Source: an uncultured Treponema sp. (GTDB lineage Bacteria; Spirochaetota; Spirochaetia; Treponematales; Treponemataceae). From it: 17,715 bases of DNA. The DNA lies in NCBI GenBank assembly GCA_905236465.1, contig CAJOQA010000225.1, forward strand, positions 1 through 17,715, given 5' to 3'. The notes under the pieces were generated by a model. The model made no database searches. It was not told the DNA's origin and was given only the letters and a program-made list of their open reading frames with translations. The translations under genes were made by a program, and so were the position numbers. Below, piece after piece: positions 5,410 to 13,107 of this stretch; positions within the stretch are counted from its first letter, which is position 1, and each line of letters opens with the position of its first letter.

Positions 5410-7344
5410 ATGGATTCGTTAGAAAAAAGAATAGAAGAGCTTTCTGCTCTTATACAAAGATATCAAAAATCATATTACAATGGTGAGGGCGAAATTTCTG
5501 ATGCAGAATTTGATGCCCTTTGGGATGAACTAAAGGGACTTGACCCTGAAAATGAGATACTTCACAAGGTGGGCGCTGATTCAATAAATTTTGCGAAGGC
5601 AAAACATGTCATGCCTATGGGAAGTCAGGAAAAGGCCGCAAATCCCGAGGAATTTTTAGCTTGGGCAAGTAAACATGCCTACCCTGAATATCTTGTAGAG
5701 TTAAAACTGGATGGGGCTAGCCTTGAGCTGCAGTATGAGAAGGGACGGCTTGTTAGGGCTGTGACCCGTGGCGATGGAAGCCTGGGGGATGTTATTACTG
5801 CGAATGCCCTTAAGATGCAGGGGGTAAGGCCTGAGCTTTTTTTAGAAGATGGAAGTCCTGTTGATTTTACGGGTGGAATCCGCGGAGAAGTCATTATGAC
5901 TCATCAGGTTCACGACAGCCTTTTTGCCGACAAGGCCAACTGCCGCAATGCCGCCAATGGTCTTATGAAGCGAAAGGATGGGGCTGGAAGCGAGCACTTG
6001 ACTTTAATAACCTATGATGTGTGGGCAACCGAGGGAAATCAGCCCTATGATGATGAGGAAGGAAAACTTGTTTGGCTAAAAAAATGCGGTTTTAATATTG
6101 TTCCGCTAAAGATTTGCAGGGGGGCAGAGGAAGTCATTGCTTTTCGTGCCCACATAATGGAAGTAAGAAAAAGTTTTGATTACGATATAGACGGCCTTGT
6201 TATAAAAGAAAGACGTGTTGACCATGAGGATGCCAGCCGCGACAGGCCCGACAGGCAGATTGCGTTTAAGTTCAGCCTTGAGGAGGCTGTCACGACCGTA
6301 AGAAAAGTTGAATGGAACGAAGCCGGCGCGACTTACACACCTGTAGCTGTTTTTGATCCTGTTGACCTGAATGGAACTACTGTGCAAAGGGCAAGCCTTG
6401 TTAATCCTAATACTATAGAAGCTTTGGGGGTAAAAATAGGCAGCAGGGTTGTTGTTGTAAAGCGGGGAGAAATCATTCCCAAGATTGAAAGCGTTATACA
6501 GGCAGCTGGCAATGATGCTAGTGAAGTTCCTCTTAAGCTACCGGAAAAGTGTTCTGCATGTGCTTCTACTCTTATTAATGAGGGGACTAGGCTTTATTGT
6601 CCTAATAAATCTTGCAGTAAGCGTATATTGCATCGTTTGCTTAAGTGGGTCTCTGTTGTGGATATCAGGGATTTAGGGGAGACTTTAATCAGATCCCTTT
6701 TTAAGGATGGCTTGCTCAAATCTGTTACGGATATTTATTCTTTAACTGAAGATAAACTTACGCCATACTTTTTAAATTCAGAGAGCATAAAGGATGAAAA
6801 GGTTTCAAAAGGGGCAAAAAAAGTAGCGCTTTCTATCCAAAACCACAGAAAAGTTTCCCTTGCTAAATTTATTGCCGGTTTTGACATAGAAGGCATAGGG
6901 GAAACTGTTGTTGAAAAACTTATCGATGGTGGTTTTAACACTTTAGAAAAACTGTTTGCTTCTTCTTCTGAGCAGATAGAAGCCGTTTACGGTTTTGCTG
7001 AAGTTATGGCAAAGACCTTGGTTGAGGGGCTTGCAGAAAATAAAAGCGAAATGGAAAATCTTGTAAAAAGCGGAATTATAGACTTGCAGGAGGGGGAGAA
7101 AACCGGTAATCTTGCAAACCTTTCTTTCTGTTTTACAGGGGAACTTACATCCATGAAAAGGGCTGATGCACAAAATCTTGTGAAAGAAGCTGGCGGTTCT
7201 GTAAAATCTTCTGTGGTAAAGGGGCTTTCTTACCTTGTAACAAATGACACGACAAGCGGCTCCTCTAAAAATAAGAAGGCAGCCACTTTAGGTATTCCCG
7301 TTATAACCGAAAAAGAATTCCTTGCCTTATTGGGCAGAAGCTGA
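5410..7344 (+). CDS. ligA: NAD-dependent DNA ligase LigA
   Basis: Seals 3'-OH/5'-phosphate nicks with NAD+ in replication and repair. About 644 residues, slightly shorter than the usual ~670. The Ia domain is at the N-terminus (YYNGEGEISDAEFDALWDEL, ~22-41). The adenylation domain has the nucleophile Lys in ELKLDGASL (~Lys99), plus DIDGLVIK (~258-265) and QIAFKF (~282-287). An OB fold includes VVKRGEIIPKI. The zinc finger has Cys at ~380, 383, 396 and 401. Helix-hairpin-helix repeats follow (GFDIEGIGETVVEKL, ~489-503), and a BRCT domain covers ~568-640. The codon before GAA-ATG is an in-frame TAG, so no earlier start exists. AGGA lies only two bases from the ATG, too close for normal use. The 3' end overlaps the converging M23 gene by 18 bases. 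Confidence 0.97.
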   Translation: MDSLEKRIEELSALIQRYQKSYYNGEGEISDAEFDALWDELKGLDPENEILHKVGADSINFAKAKHVMPMGSQEKAANPEEFLAWASKHAYPEYLVELKLDGASLELQYEKGRLVRAVTRGDGSLGDVITANALKMQGVRPELFLEDGSPVDFTGGIRGEVIMTHQVHDSLFADKANCRNAANGLMKRKDGAGSEHLTLITYDVWATEGNQPYDDEEGKLVWLKKCGFNIVPLKICRGAEEVIAFRAHIMEVRKSFDYDIDGLVIKERRVDHEDASRDRPDRQIAFKFSLEEAVTTVRKVEWNEAGATYTPVAVFDPVDLNGTTVQRASLVNPNTIEALGVKIGSRVVVVKRGEIIPKIESVIQAAGNDASEVPLKLPEKCSACASTLINEGTRLYCPNKSCSKRILHRLLKWVSVVDIRDLGETLIRSLFKDGLLKSVTDIYSLTEDKLTPYFLNSESIKDEKVSKGAKKVALSIQNHRKVSLAKFIAGFDIEGIGETVVEKLIDGGFNTLEKLFASSSEQIEAVYGFAEVMAKTLVEGLAENKSEMENLVKSGIIDLQEGEKTGNLANLSFCFTGELTSMKRADAQNLVKEAGGSVKSSVVKGLSYLVTNDTTSGSSKNKKAATLGIPVITEKEFLALLGRS

Positions 7345-8319
7345 GAAAGTAAAATCGTTGACAAAGAAGTCAGGATTTACGGCTGACATATTAAGCCTCA
7401 TCTCCCAATGGAGATGGGGACCTGTGGCAAAGCCTGTAGCTCCACTTAAACCTATCAGGTCTCCTGCCTTTACGGTGTCCCCCTCTTTTACCTTGAGCTC
7501 GCTCATGTGGTAGTAAAGGCTGTAAAGTCCTGGTAGGTGCTCAATGCAAACGCTCCAACCTGTTGTAACCCTGTTTTCTGCAACGACAACTTTTCCTGCC
7601 GCACAGGAAGTAACCTTGCTACCTGTTGGGATTCCGTAGTCTGTACCGTAATGAAGGCTGGTTACTTCTTTTCCATTTGTGTACTTGTAAATTCTTCGCT
7701 CTGCATAGTAAGAAGTTCGACGAGTTGCTTGAGTTGGGGGAACAAAGGCTGTCGTTTGATAAACGCCTTTTGTGTCAAAAGTTCCCAGTGCTTTATTCAG
7801 CTTCTCAATTTGCTTCATTCTTTTTTCACTTCTGTCGTTTTGAATATTTGTCATTCCCTGGGTTGCTTGGAGGGTGTATTCCTCAAAGTCTTTTTTGTCT
7901 AAGCCAAAGGGAAGTTCAAATTCCATAGTTTGCCCACCGTAGGGCTTGTACTTGACGCTAAGCTTATAAGAGTCCGAGCTATTAAGCCAAGAGGAAAGGG
8001 CAATACCTGCTAACAGGGTAAGCCTTGTTTTAGACGAATCTGAAGGAAGGCTGTAAAAAGCAGCTTTGTCCAACCTTTTTTCTGAATTAAAAAGTTCAAG
8101 TGTTGCGCTCGTTTCTTCCAATTGCTTGTCCTTGTTCTTTTTTCCATTCTGTTCAATAATCATTCTGACAAAGACAGCGTCCCCTGGAAAGGCTACGTCG
8201 TTGTAGAAAAGGCGGATGTTGTAATCTTCCCCTGTATAGGCCGCTTCCCTTGCAGAAAGAGGAAAGAGGGCAAAAAGAGAAAGTGCCAAGCCAAGCAAAA
8301 GTGCTCCTGTTTTTTTCAT
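7327..8319 (-). CDS. Exported M23/LytM-family metallopeptidase
   Basis: A 330-residue predicted periplasmic peptidoglycan hydrolase or envelope-division factor. The N-terminal signal peptide (~1-23, ending PLSA) is followed by an unassigned ~170-residue region, likely beta-rich, and a short basic helical linker (~160-178). The C-terminal LytM domain has all zinc and catalytic residues: HYGTD (His223, Asp227), YYHMS (His271) and PHLHWE (His302, His304). It should therefore be an active zinc endopeptidase, unlike degenerate LytM activators. The ATG at 8319 is preceded by AGGAG at six bases. The gene follows recJ by nine bases, so it is the last gene of the recO-recJ cluster. Its stop lies inside the end of ligA on the other strand, leaving no room for a terminator between them. 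Confidence 0.92.
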   Translation of the reverse strand: MKKTGALLLGLALSLFALFPLSAREAAYTGEDYNIRLFYNDVAFPGDAVFVRMIIEQNGKKNKDKQLEETSATLELFNSEKRLDKAAFYSLPSDSSKTRLTLLAGIALSSWLNSSDSYKLSVKYKPYGGQTMEFELPFGLDKKDFEEYTLQATQGMTNIQNDRSEKRMKQIEKLNKALGTFDTKGVYQTTAFVPPTQATRRTSYYAERRIYKYTNGKEVTSLHYGTDYGIPTGSKVTSCAAGKVVVAENRVTTGWSVCIEHLPGLYSLYYHMSELKVKEGDTVKAGDLIGLSGATGFATGPHLHWEMRLNMSAVNPDFFVNDFTFSASAQ

Positions 8320-8328
8320 TGTTAACTC

Positions 8329-10458
8329 CTATTCTTTTTTTATGTCTGATATAATCAACTGGGGCGTTTCATTACCCCTGAATGTATTGCGCTCAACATG
8401 ATAAATCAAGTCTATTTTGTCCCCTACCTCAAAATCTCTGTGCAGCCTTTCTCCCTGGCTCCAAAAGAGAGCCGGCCACTTGTATTTACCGGAGTCCAGG
8501 GTAAGCTTAAGATGAAGTTTTTCCCCCTTATCCATGACCATTGCATCTGTAATAGGCAGGCTCTTTGTCATAAAGGAAAGAGGTGGGTTTGCTTCCCCAA
8601 AGGGCTCAAACCTGTCTTCAGTGTTTAAAAGGGTTGGGGTTAAAAGGGAAGGGGGGATTTCTGCATCGATCTCAAAAGTATTTGAGGTTGATTCAGAAAG
8701 CTCTATTTCTTTAGAAAAATCCTTCAGCAGCTGCTCAAATTCTTCAAGCCTGCTTCTTTCTAGGCTAAAACCTGCTGCGGCTGTGTGTCCTCCGTGGTTT
8801 AAAAAAACAGAAGCCATTTTGTCTAAGAATTTTGTTGCATCAAGCCCCCTGCAGCTTCTCATTGACCCTATGGCATTTTGCCCCACGAATGTAACAACTA
8901 TAGCAGGTAAGTCATAGGAAGCAAGCAGTCTGCCTGCCAATATTCCGCAAACACCCCTGTTTATCCGTTCGTCAATCACAACACACAATTTGTTATTGTG
9001 GACAGGGATAGACGTTTTTGCCTGTATTGCCGCATAGGACCAAGCGTCAAGGGTTAGCTGCTTTCGTTCACTGTTTAGCTCTATGATTTTTTTTGCAACC
9101 TCATCCCTTGTTTCTGCCTCTTTGCTGATAAAAAGTTCTGCCGCAAGTTCAGGATGACCTAAGCGACCTGCCGCATTTAAGTTAGATATTACCTGCCAAC
9201 TTAAATCTGTGGAATTCACTTTTTTAGTCAGGAGATTCAGCCTTGTCATCAATTCAAAAAGACCAGGTCTGATTTCTTTGGAATTTATAAGTTTTAAGGC
9301 TCTTTTAACAAAGATCCTGTTTTCATTTTGCATAGGCATGATGTCTGCAAGGGCTGCAAGGGCTACAAGCTGCATATCGTTGTCTTCTTGTTTTATCATC
9401 TTTGGAAATTCATGCCTAAGTGCTGTCTGGGCATACGTAACGTATATGTTATAAAAGCCACCAATCTCAGTGGGCTCGTGGTTGCCGTAACGGGCAATCT
9501 TTGACATAGTTTTTATTTTGTCTAGCCCCAAATTGGCAAGGGTTGGAAAAAAGGCTGCTGTCAGGGGGCGGATATCCAACAAGTTGAAATCTGTCCCCGA
9601 GCCAAATGCTAAAGTTAGCATTTTTTTTACCCTGTCTGCATCCCAAACAAGAATCAGGCTGCTTTTTAGATATGTGGGGAGCCGTGTCTCCTCTAAGCCT
9701 TTACCGGCAGCCACATGTTCTGAAATTTTTCCTGTCGGGACAAGATTTCGTATTTTTACGCAGTCTATGCAAAAGCCACCTTCTTCTTCCTTTATATCCA
9801 AGAGGGCTGCATCTGTTTTGTACCATTTACTGTGGCTAAAGCGCAGGGCACTGACAACCTTGTAAACTACAGCACAACCCGAAATATCTGGGAAGGGATA
9901 CCCTGAATCTGAAAGTTTTGGGTCAATTATTATTGCGGGGCTAGGTAAATCTGACGGAGGATTGTGGTGATCGAGGACTATAACATCTATTCCCAAGTCT
10001 CCTGCGTGGGCAATTTCATTATTGTTCGAGATACCACAGTCAACTGTTATGATTAGGCTACCTTCTTCTTTTGAAAAGTCGTCTACGGCTACCATGCTAA
10101 GACCATAGGCATCGTCTCCAGTTGGAAGCCGGTAAGAAACGTTTCCCCCCATATCTGTAAGGCAGTCGTAAAGGAGGGTTGTTGCTGTTACACCGTCAAC
10201 ATCCCTGTCTCCAAAAATAAGAATTTTTTCTTTTTCTTCTATAGCATCAAGAATCCTATCGAGAGCTTCTTCCATCATAGTGAATGAGAAGGGGCTGTGC
10301 TGAAAACGTAGGTCGTCCTCCATAAAATAAAGAATATCGCTGCCTTTGGTTATACCTCTTCTAACCATTATGCTTGCAGTCAGCATATCTATTCCATATC
10401 TTGAAATTAATTCTTCTGTTTGGCTTCTTAAAACTGTTTTTTTATTCCAAGTGGACAA
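8329..10458 (-). CDS. recJ: Single-stranded-DNA exonuclease RecJ with a large insert
   Basis: 5'-3' ssDNA exonuclease of the RecFOR pathway and of repair, in the DHH phosphoesterase family. DHH-domain motifs: GDRDVDG (~83-89; the common form is DYDVDG), VDCGIS (~139-144), DHH (163-165) and ALADIMP (~369-375). The DHHA1 domain follows, with NAAGRLGHPE (~428-437) and GGHTAAAGFSLER (~556-568), then the C-terminal OB-fold region (~595-709). The 709 residues compare with ~570-580 typical. The excess sits mainly at ~208-362, between the DHH motif and ADIMP, which are normally much closer. The start is TTG at 10458, with AAGGA about seven bases upstream; the next ATG would remove the N-terminal 24 residues. 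The gene begins 41 bases after recO and is followed nine bases later by the M23 gene. Confidence 0.94.
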   Translation of the reverse strand: MSTWNKKTVLRSQTEELISRYGIDMLTASIMVRRGITKGSDILYFMEDDLRFQHSPFSFTMMEEALDRILDAIEEKEKILIFGDRDVDGVTATTLLYDCLTDMGGNVSYRLPTGDDAYGLSMVAVDDFSKEEGSLIITVDCGISNNNEIAHAGDLGIDVIVLDHHNPPSDLPSPAIIIDPKLSDSGYPFPDISGCAVVYKVVSALRFSHSKWYKTDAALLDIKEEEGGFCIDCVKIRNLVPTGKISEHVAAGKGLEETRLPTYLKSSLILVWDADRVKKMLTLAFGSGTDFNLLDIRPLTAAFFPTLANLGLDKIKTMSKIARYGNHEPTEIGGFYNIYVTYAQTALRHEFPKMIKQEDNDMQLVALAALADIMPMQNENRIFVKRALKLINSKEIRPGLFELMTRLNLLTKKVNSTDLSWQVISNLNAAGRLGHPELAAELFISKEAETRDEVAKKIIELNSERKQLTLDAWSYAAIQAKTSIPVHNNKLCVVIDERINRGVCGILAGRLLASYDLPAIVVTFVGQNAIGSMRSCRGLDATKFLDKMASVFLNHGGHTAAAGFSLERSRLEEFEQLLKDFSKEIELSESTSNTFEIDAEIPPSLLTPTLLNTEDRFEPFGEANPPLSFMTKSLPITDAMVMDKGEKLHLKLTLDSGKYKWPALFWSQGERLHRDFEVGDKIDLIYHVERNTFRGNETPQLIISDIKKE

Positions 10459-10499
10459 AGCTTTTTCCTTTTAATTTTGAATCTTTCGCTTTTAATATA

Positions 10500-11249
10500 C
10501 TATAATGAGAAAAAAAATTCTATAGAATTTAACTTTGAACCTGTTGCTTCTTGAATCAGGTGAAAAAGAATATATTTAAGGCTTTTTTCAGTTTCTTTGT
10601 CCAAAAGCATTTTTCTTGATTCTGAAGGACTTTTGTTGTTTATTGCCCTTAGATATTCAATGGCTGCTGCATTAGTGCAAAATGATTGTAGCTTCTTTTT
10701 TGCCCCACAGGAATAGCATAAAAAATTATTTAAGTTAGGGTTAAGGAATACCTTTCCTTCAAAAGTCTTGCCACAGTCCCCGCAACTGCTTGTCTCTGCT
10801 TGTATTCCCAAAAGTCCCAGGTATCTCCATATAAAACGCAAAAGGCCGGGTTCAGTCTGGGATTCATCAAAGGCATCTATTCCATCTAAAAAGGCCTTTA
10901 AGAGAACAAAGGCACTTTTTGCCTCTCCCCCGCATTTTGTTTTTATAACTATCTCTTCTGCAAGATTTGCGGCTAAGTTTTTTATTATGCTAGTCCTGAA
11001 AGTCAGGTGAAAATTTTGAGGGTCAAAATCAGAAATCTTTATAAGATTTTTTGCTTCGTCTTCGTATATGTATATGGTTCCAATGTTAAAGGGTTGAATT
11101 AAAGATTTAAGTTTACTTTTAGGCCCGCCGTAGAGGGTTGAAAAAAAAATCCCCTTGTCTGGTGAAAGTAGGCAGACATTCCTGTTATTTTTAGGAGATT
11201 CCTTTACACTGAGTATGATTGCCTGTGTGCTTTTATTTCGTTCAGCCAT
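10500..11249 (-). CDS. recO: DNA repair protein RecO
   Basis: Mediator that helps RecR load RecA on SSB-coated ssDNA and anneals strands. The 249 residues match the family. An N-terminal OB fold (~1-80) starts TQAIILSVKES and includes DKGIFFSTLYGGPKSKLKSLIQPF. A helical middle and a C4 zinc finger follow (CGDCG at ~156-160, CYSCG at ~178-182). It is the first gene of a leftward set with recJ and the M23 gene, placing two members of the same recombination pathway together. The ATG at 11249 has no clear Shine-Dalgarno. A good promoter lies at 11354-11382, implying a ~100-base leader that holds a hairpin (11264-11301) close to the start. Confidence 0.92.
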   Translation of the reverse strand: MAERNKSTQAIILSVKESPKNNRNVCLLSPDKGIFFSTLYGGPKSKLKSLIQPFNIGTIYIYEDEAKNLIKISDFDPQNFHLTFRTSIIKNLAANLAEEIVIKTKCGGEAKSAFVLLKAFLDGIDAFDESQTEPGLLRFIWRYLGLLGIQAETSSCGDCGKTFEGKVFLNPNLNNFLCYSCGAKKKLQSFCTNAAAIEYLRAINNKSPSESRKMLLDKETEKSLKYILFHLIQEATGSKLNSIEFFFSL

Positions 11250-11263
11250 TTGTAGTAAAAGAT

Positions 11264-11301
11264 GCTCTGCCAGTGGGATTGTGGGAAAAAGCTGACAGAG
11301 C
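11264..11301 (-). promoter_or_regulatory. Hairpin in the recO leader
   Basis: GCTCTG and CAG (11264-11273) pair with CTG and CAGAGC (11292-11301), with one mismatch and an 18-base loop. It ends 14 bases before the recO ATG, which lacks a Shine-Dalgarno, so it may affect translation. The short T stretch after it on the minus strand (CTTTTAC) is too weak to call a terminator. Confidence 0.4.
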
Positions 11302-11353
11302 GGGTGGGAATTTGTCTAATGCAAATAGTGACTTTACACTAGAACCTATACTT

Positions 11354-11382
11354 AATATACACCATATATAGCGTAAAGTCAA
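11354..11382 (-). promoter_or_regulatory. Promoter of recO-recJ-M23
   Basis: On the minus strand, TTGACT (11382-11377), a 17-base spacer and TATATT (11359-11354). Expected start is near 11347. The -35 overlaps the stop codon of the upstream hypothetical gene. The spacer is almost entirely a NrdR-box-like sequence. Confidence 0.65.
11359..11374. promoter_or_regulatory. NrdR-box-like operator inside the recO promoter
   Basis: ACACCATATATAGCGT matches the NrdR-box consensus as I recall it (ACACTATATATAGTGT) at 14 of 16 positions. It lies exactly between the -35 and -10 of the recO promoter, where a bound repressor would block polymerase. nrdR itself is encoded about 700 bases away in the upstream operon. 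NrdR boxes usually come in pairs; no clear second box at helical spacing was found, though ACACTA (11336-11341) is a half-match. Confidence 0.5.
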
Positions 11383-12050
11383 TTTTTTCTTCCTTTTTTT
11401 GTCTTTTTTTCTTTAGGAACTTCTTTTTTAGGCCTGCCACCCTTTTTCCCGTTCTCTCTGGCAGCAGCAGCCTTTTTGTCGCTTTTTACCCTGCCAAGTA
11501 TTTTTGCCGCATCAACACGGTCTTCTACCATAGATGTTTTCCACAGGGAAAGTTTTTTGCTGTCTTTTCTAAGGGAATAAATTTCTTCTACTTCTTTTAA
11601 GGCCTTTTCAAGACGGCTAGCTATATTTTGTTTTAGTATGGTGTTTTTGCAGCTGTCAAGGGATGTTTGCATAAAGTGCAACTCATCGGCGACATCTTTT
11701 GCAAGGGTGCAGCTGTTGTCGATGAACTCCGCAATTGGGACTGCTGCTTTTTTTTCAACTTTCTCTTCTTCTAGTGGGGAAGACGTGTCTCCTATGGGGG
11801 AAATATCACTAGTTATTTTATATGGTTTTAAGGCTGCAACTATTACGCTGTCTGAAGGCTGCAATTCTATTTCTGCGCTGTCCTTTTCCATACTATGCCG
11901 CAGGAAAACCATAGAAATTGTAAAGCTTAATGTCCTTAATTTTGCAAGTTTTTCATAATCAGCTTCTTCATCCGGCAGGTTTTTAAGAGTCTTTATTTCT
12001 TCTTGAACTTTTTCTTGAAGTCTTCTGATCTCCCGTAAGGTAACAGTCAT
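11379..12050 (-). CDS. Hypothetical coiled-coil protein with a basic AT-hook-like tail
   Basis: A 223-residue protein of a family I do not recognise. The N-terminus (~1-30) and middle (~105-165) are heptad-rich and probably coiled-coil helices, separated by an acidic, Ser/Pro-rich linker (~80-100). The last ~35 residues are strongly basic and contain KKGGRPKK (~202-209), which carries the GRP core of AT-hook minor-groove binders; the surrounding AAAARENGKKGGRPKK is a tail seen on various bacterial proteins. No signal or membrane segment is present, so a cytoplasmic, nucleic-acid-associated role is likely but inferred. The ATG at 12050 has GGAG eight bases upstream. It follows nrdR by 15 bases and is the last gene of the lnt operon; its stop overlaps the -35 of the recO promoter. 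Confidence 0.75.
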   Translation of the reverse strand: MTVTLREIRRLQEKVQEEIKTLKNLPDEEADYEKLAKLRTLSFTISMVFLRHSMEKDSAEIELQPSDSVIVAALKPYKITSDISPIGDTSSPLEEEKVEKKAAVPIAEFIDNSCTLAKDVADELHFMQTSLDSCKNTILKQNIASRLEKALKEVEEIYSLRKDSKKLSLWKTSMVEDRVDAAKILGRVKSDKKAAAARENGKKGGRPKKEVPKEKKTKKGRKN

Positions 12051-12065
12051 TTTTCTATCTCCCTC

Positions 12066-12542
12066 TTATTTTTCTTCAGCATTTTCCTGCCCGCCTATTT
12101 TTTTTACCTCTTTGATAAACTCATCTAGGTCGTTAAAATGCTTGTAAACAGAGGCAAAGCGGATATAGGCAACTTTATCTATAGAATTGAGTCTTTTTAA
12201 GACTATTTCACCTATTTCTGCAGTTGGAAGTTCCCGAGCAAGTTTTCCTTTTGTATAGACTTCCTCTTCAATTTCATTTACCAGTTGGTCAACCGTATTT
12301 GTAGAGACTGCTCTTTTTTCCAAAGCATGCTCAATTCCTCGTGAAAGCTTTTCCCTGTCAAAGGGCTCCCTCCTTTTATCCCTTTTTATGACCATAAAGG
12401 GTTTTTCTTCTATGTGCTCATAGCTTGTGAAGCGGAAGTGGCAGGCGTTACATTCCCTTCTTCTTCTGATGCTTTCACCATCTGCCATGGATCTTGATTC
12501 TATGACTTTATCATCTAAACTGCCACATGAAGGACATCTCAA
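12066..12542 (-). CDS. nrdR: Transcriptional repressor NrdR
   Basis: Nucleotide-sensing repressor of ribonucleotide reductase operons. The 158 residues match the family. The N-terminal zinc ribbon has Cys3, Cys6, Cys31 and Cys34 (MRCPSCG and CNACHFRFTSYE) and the typical Arg-rich stretch ESIRRRREC. An ATP-cone domain (~48-138) follows, with VIKRDKRREPFDREKL and the closing YIRFASVYKHF. The start is TTG at 12542, with AGGAG seven bases upstream; an ATG at 12535-12537 is in another frame. The gene sits 22 bases after the BioY-like gene and 15 before the basic-tailed protein, so it is inside the lnt operon. A NrdR-box-like site lies downstream in the recO promoter; none was seen before nrdR. Confidence 0.96.
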   Translation of the reverse strand: MRCPSCGSLDDKVIESRSMADGESIRRRRECNACHFRFTSYEHIEEKPFMVIKRDKRREPFDREKLSRGIEHALEKRAVSTNTVDQLVNEIEEEVYTKGKLARELPTAEIGEIVLKRLNSIDKVAYIRFASVYKHFNDLDEFIKEVKKIGGQENAEEK

Positions 12543-12564
12543 TTTTTTACTCCTTAAAATAAAA

Positions 12565-13107
12565 TTAATTATCTTTTTTTCTTAGGCTTTCTAAGAGCTC
12601 ATCCGCTTCTTCTTCGTTGCTGCCGTAAAGCTGCGTGCCGGCAATGGGGCGTAAGATAATAGTGAGCGGTAGGGTAGCAGCTGCTTTTAGAAATAAAGAG
12701 GGAAGATTTATGATAAGATTTTCTTTTCCTTTGGCAAAGAAAAAAAATAAGCACAAAATAATGTAGGAAGCAAGAATTGCAATTAGATCTTTAAAAATTT
12801 GAGCTACCCCTAATTTTTTTTCAAAAGGCATGGGGCTACCCAAGATGAGGCCTGAAACTAGGGCTGCCAAAAAAGATCCTGAAAACAATGTTAAGTATTC
12901 AAGATTTGAAGAAAAGAGTAAAAACTTTGCAGTTTTTATGACAAGATAGATGCCGGCAGCACCAGCCCCGTATATTCCTCCTAAGATACAACCAAAGAGG
13001 ATACTTAAAAAGTCTTCGTAGTTAAAAAAACTTCCTAAAAAAATGCAAAGGGCCGCTATTACTGTAACTATTCCTCGTATCGTGATTCTTTTTAAGTGTA
13101 TTTTCAT
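12565..13107 (-). CDS. BioY-like integral membrane protein (possible ECF substrate-binding subunit)
   Basis: A 180-residue hydrophobic protein with about five membrane segments (near 12-30, 33-57, 72-92, 105-125 and 135-155) and a short charged cytoplasmic-looking tail (NEEEADELLESLRKKDN). LGGIYGAGAAGIYLV (~42-56) and FLKAAATLPL (~138-147) resemble the glycine-rich helix and the DLLKA stretch of BioY biotin transporters, but the GPTGGY signature of BioY is not clear. Identification is therefore tentative; another ECF S component or an unrelated membrane protein fits as well. The start is the ATG at 13107, which overlaps the lnt stop as ATGA and has GAGG eight bases upstream, so it is translationally coupled to lnt. 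No ECF ATPase or energizing T-subunit gene is in the window. Confidence 0.55.
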   Translation of the reverse strand: MKIHLKRITIRGIVTVIAALCIFLGSFFNYEDFLSILFGCILGGIYGAGAAGIYLVIKTAKFLLFSSNLEYLTLFSGSFLAALVSGLILGSPMPFEKKLGVAQIFKDLIAILASYIILCLFFFFAKGKENLIINLPSLFLKAAATLPLTIILRPIAGTQLYGSNEEEADELLESLRKKDN

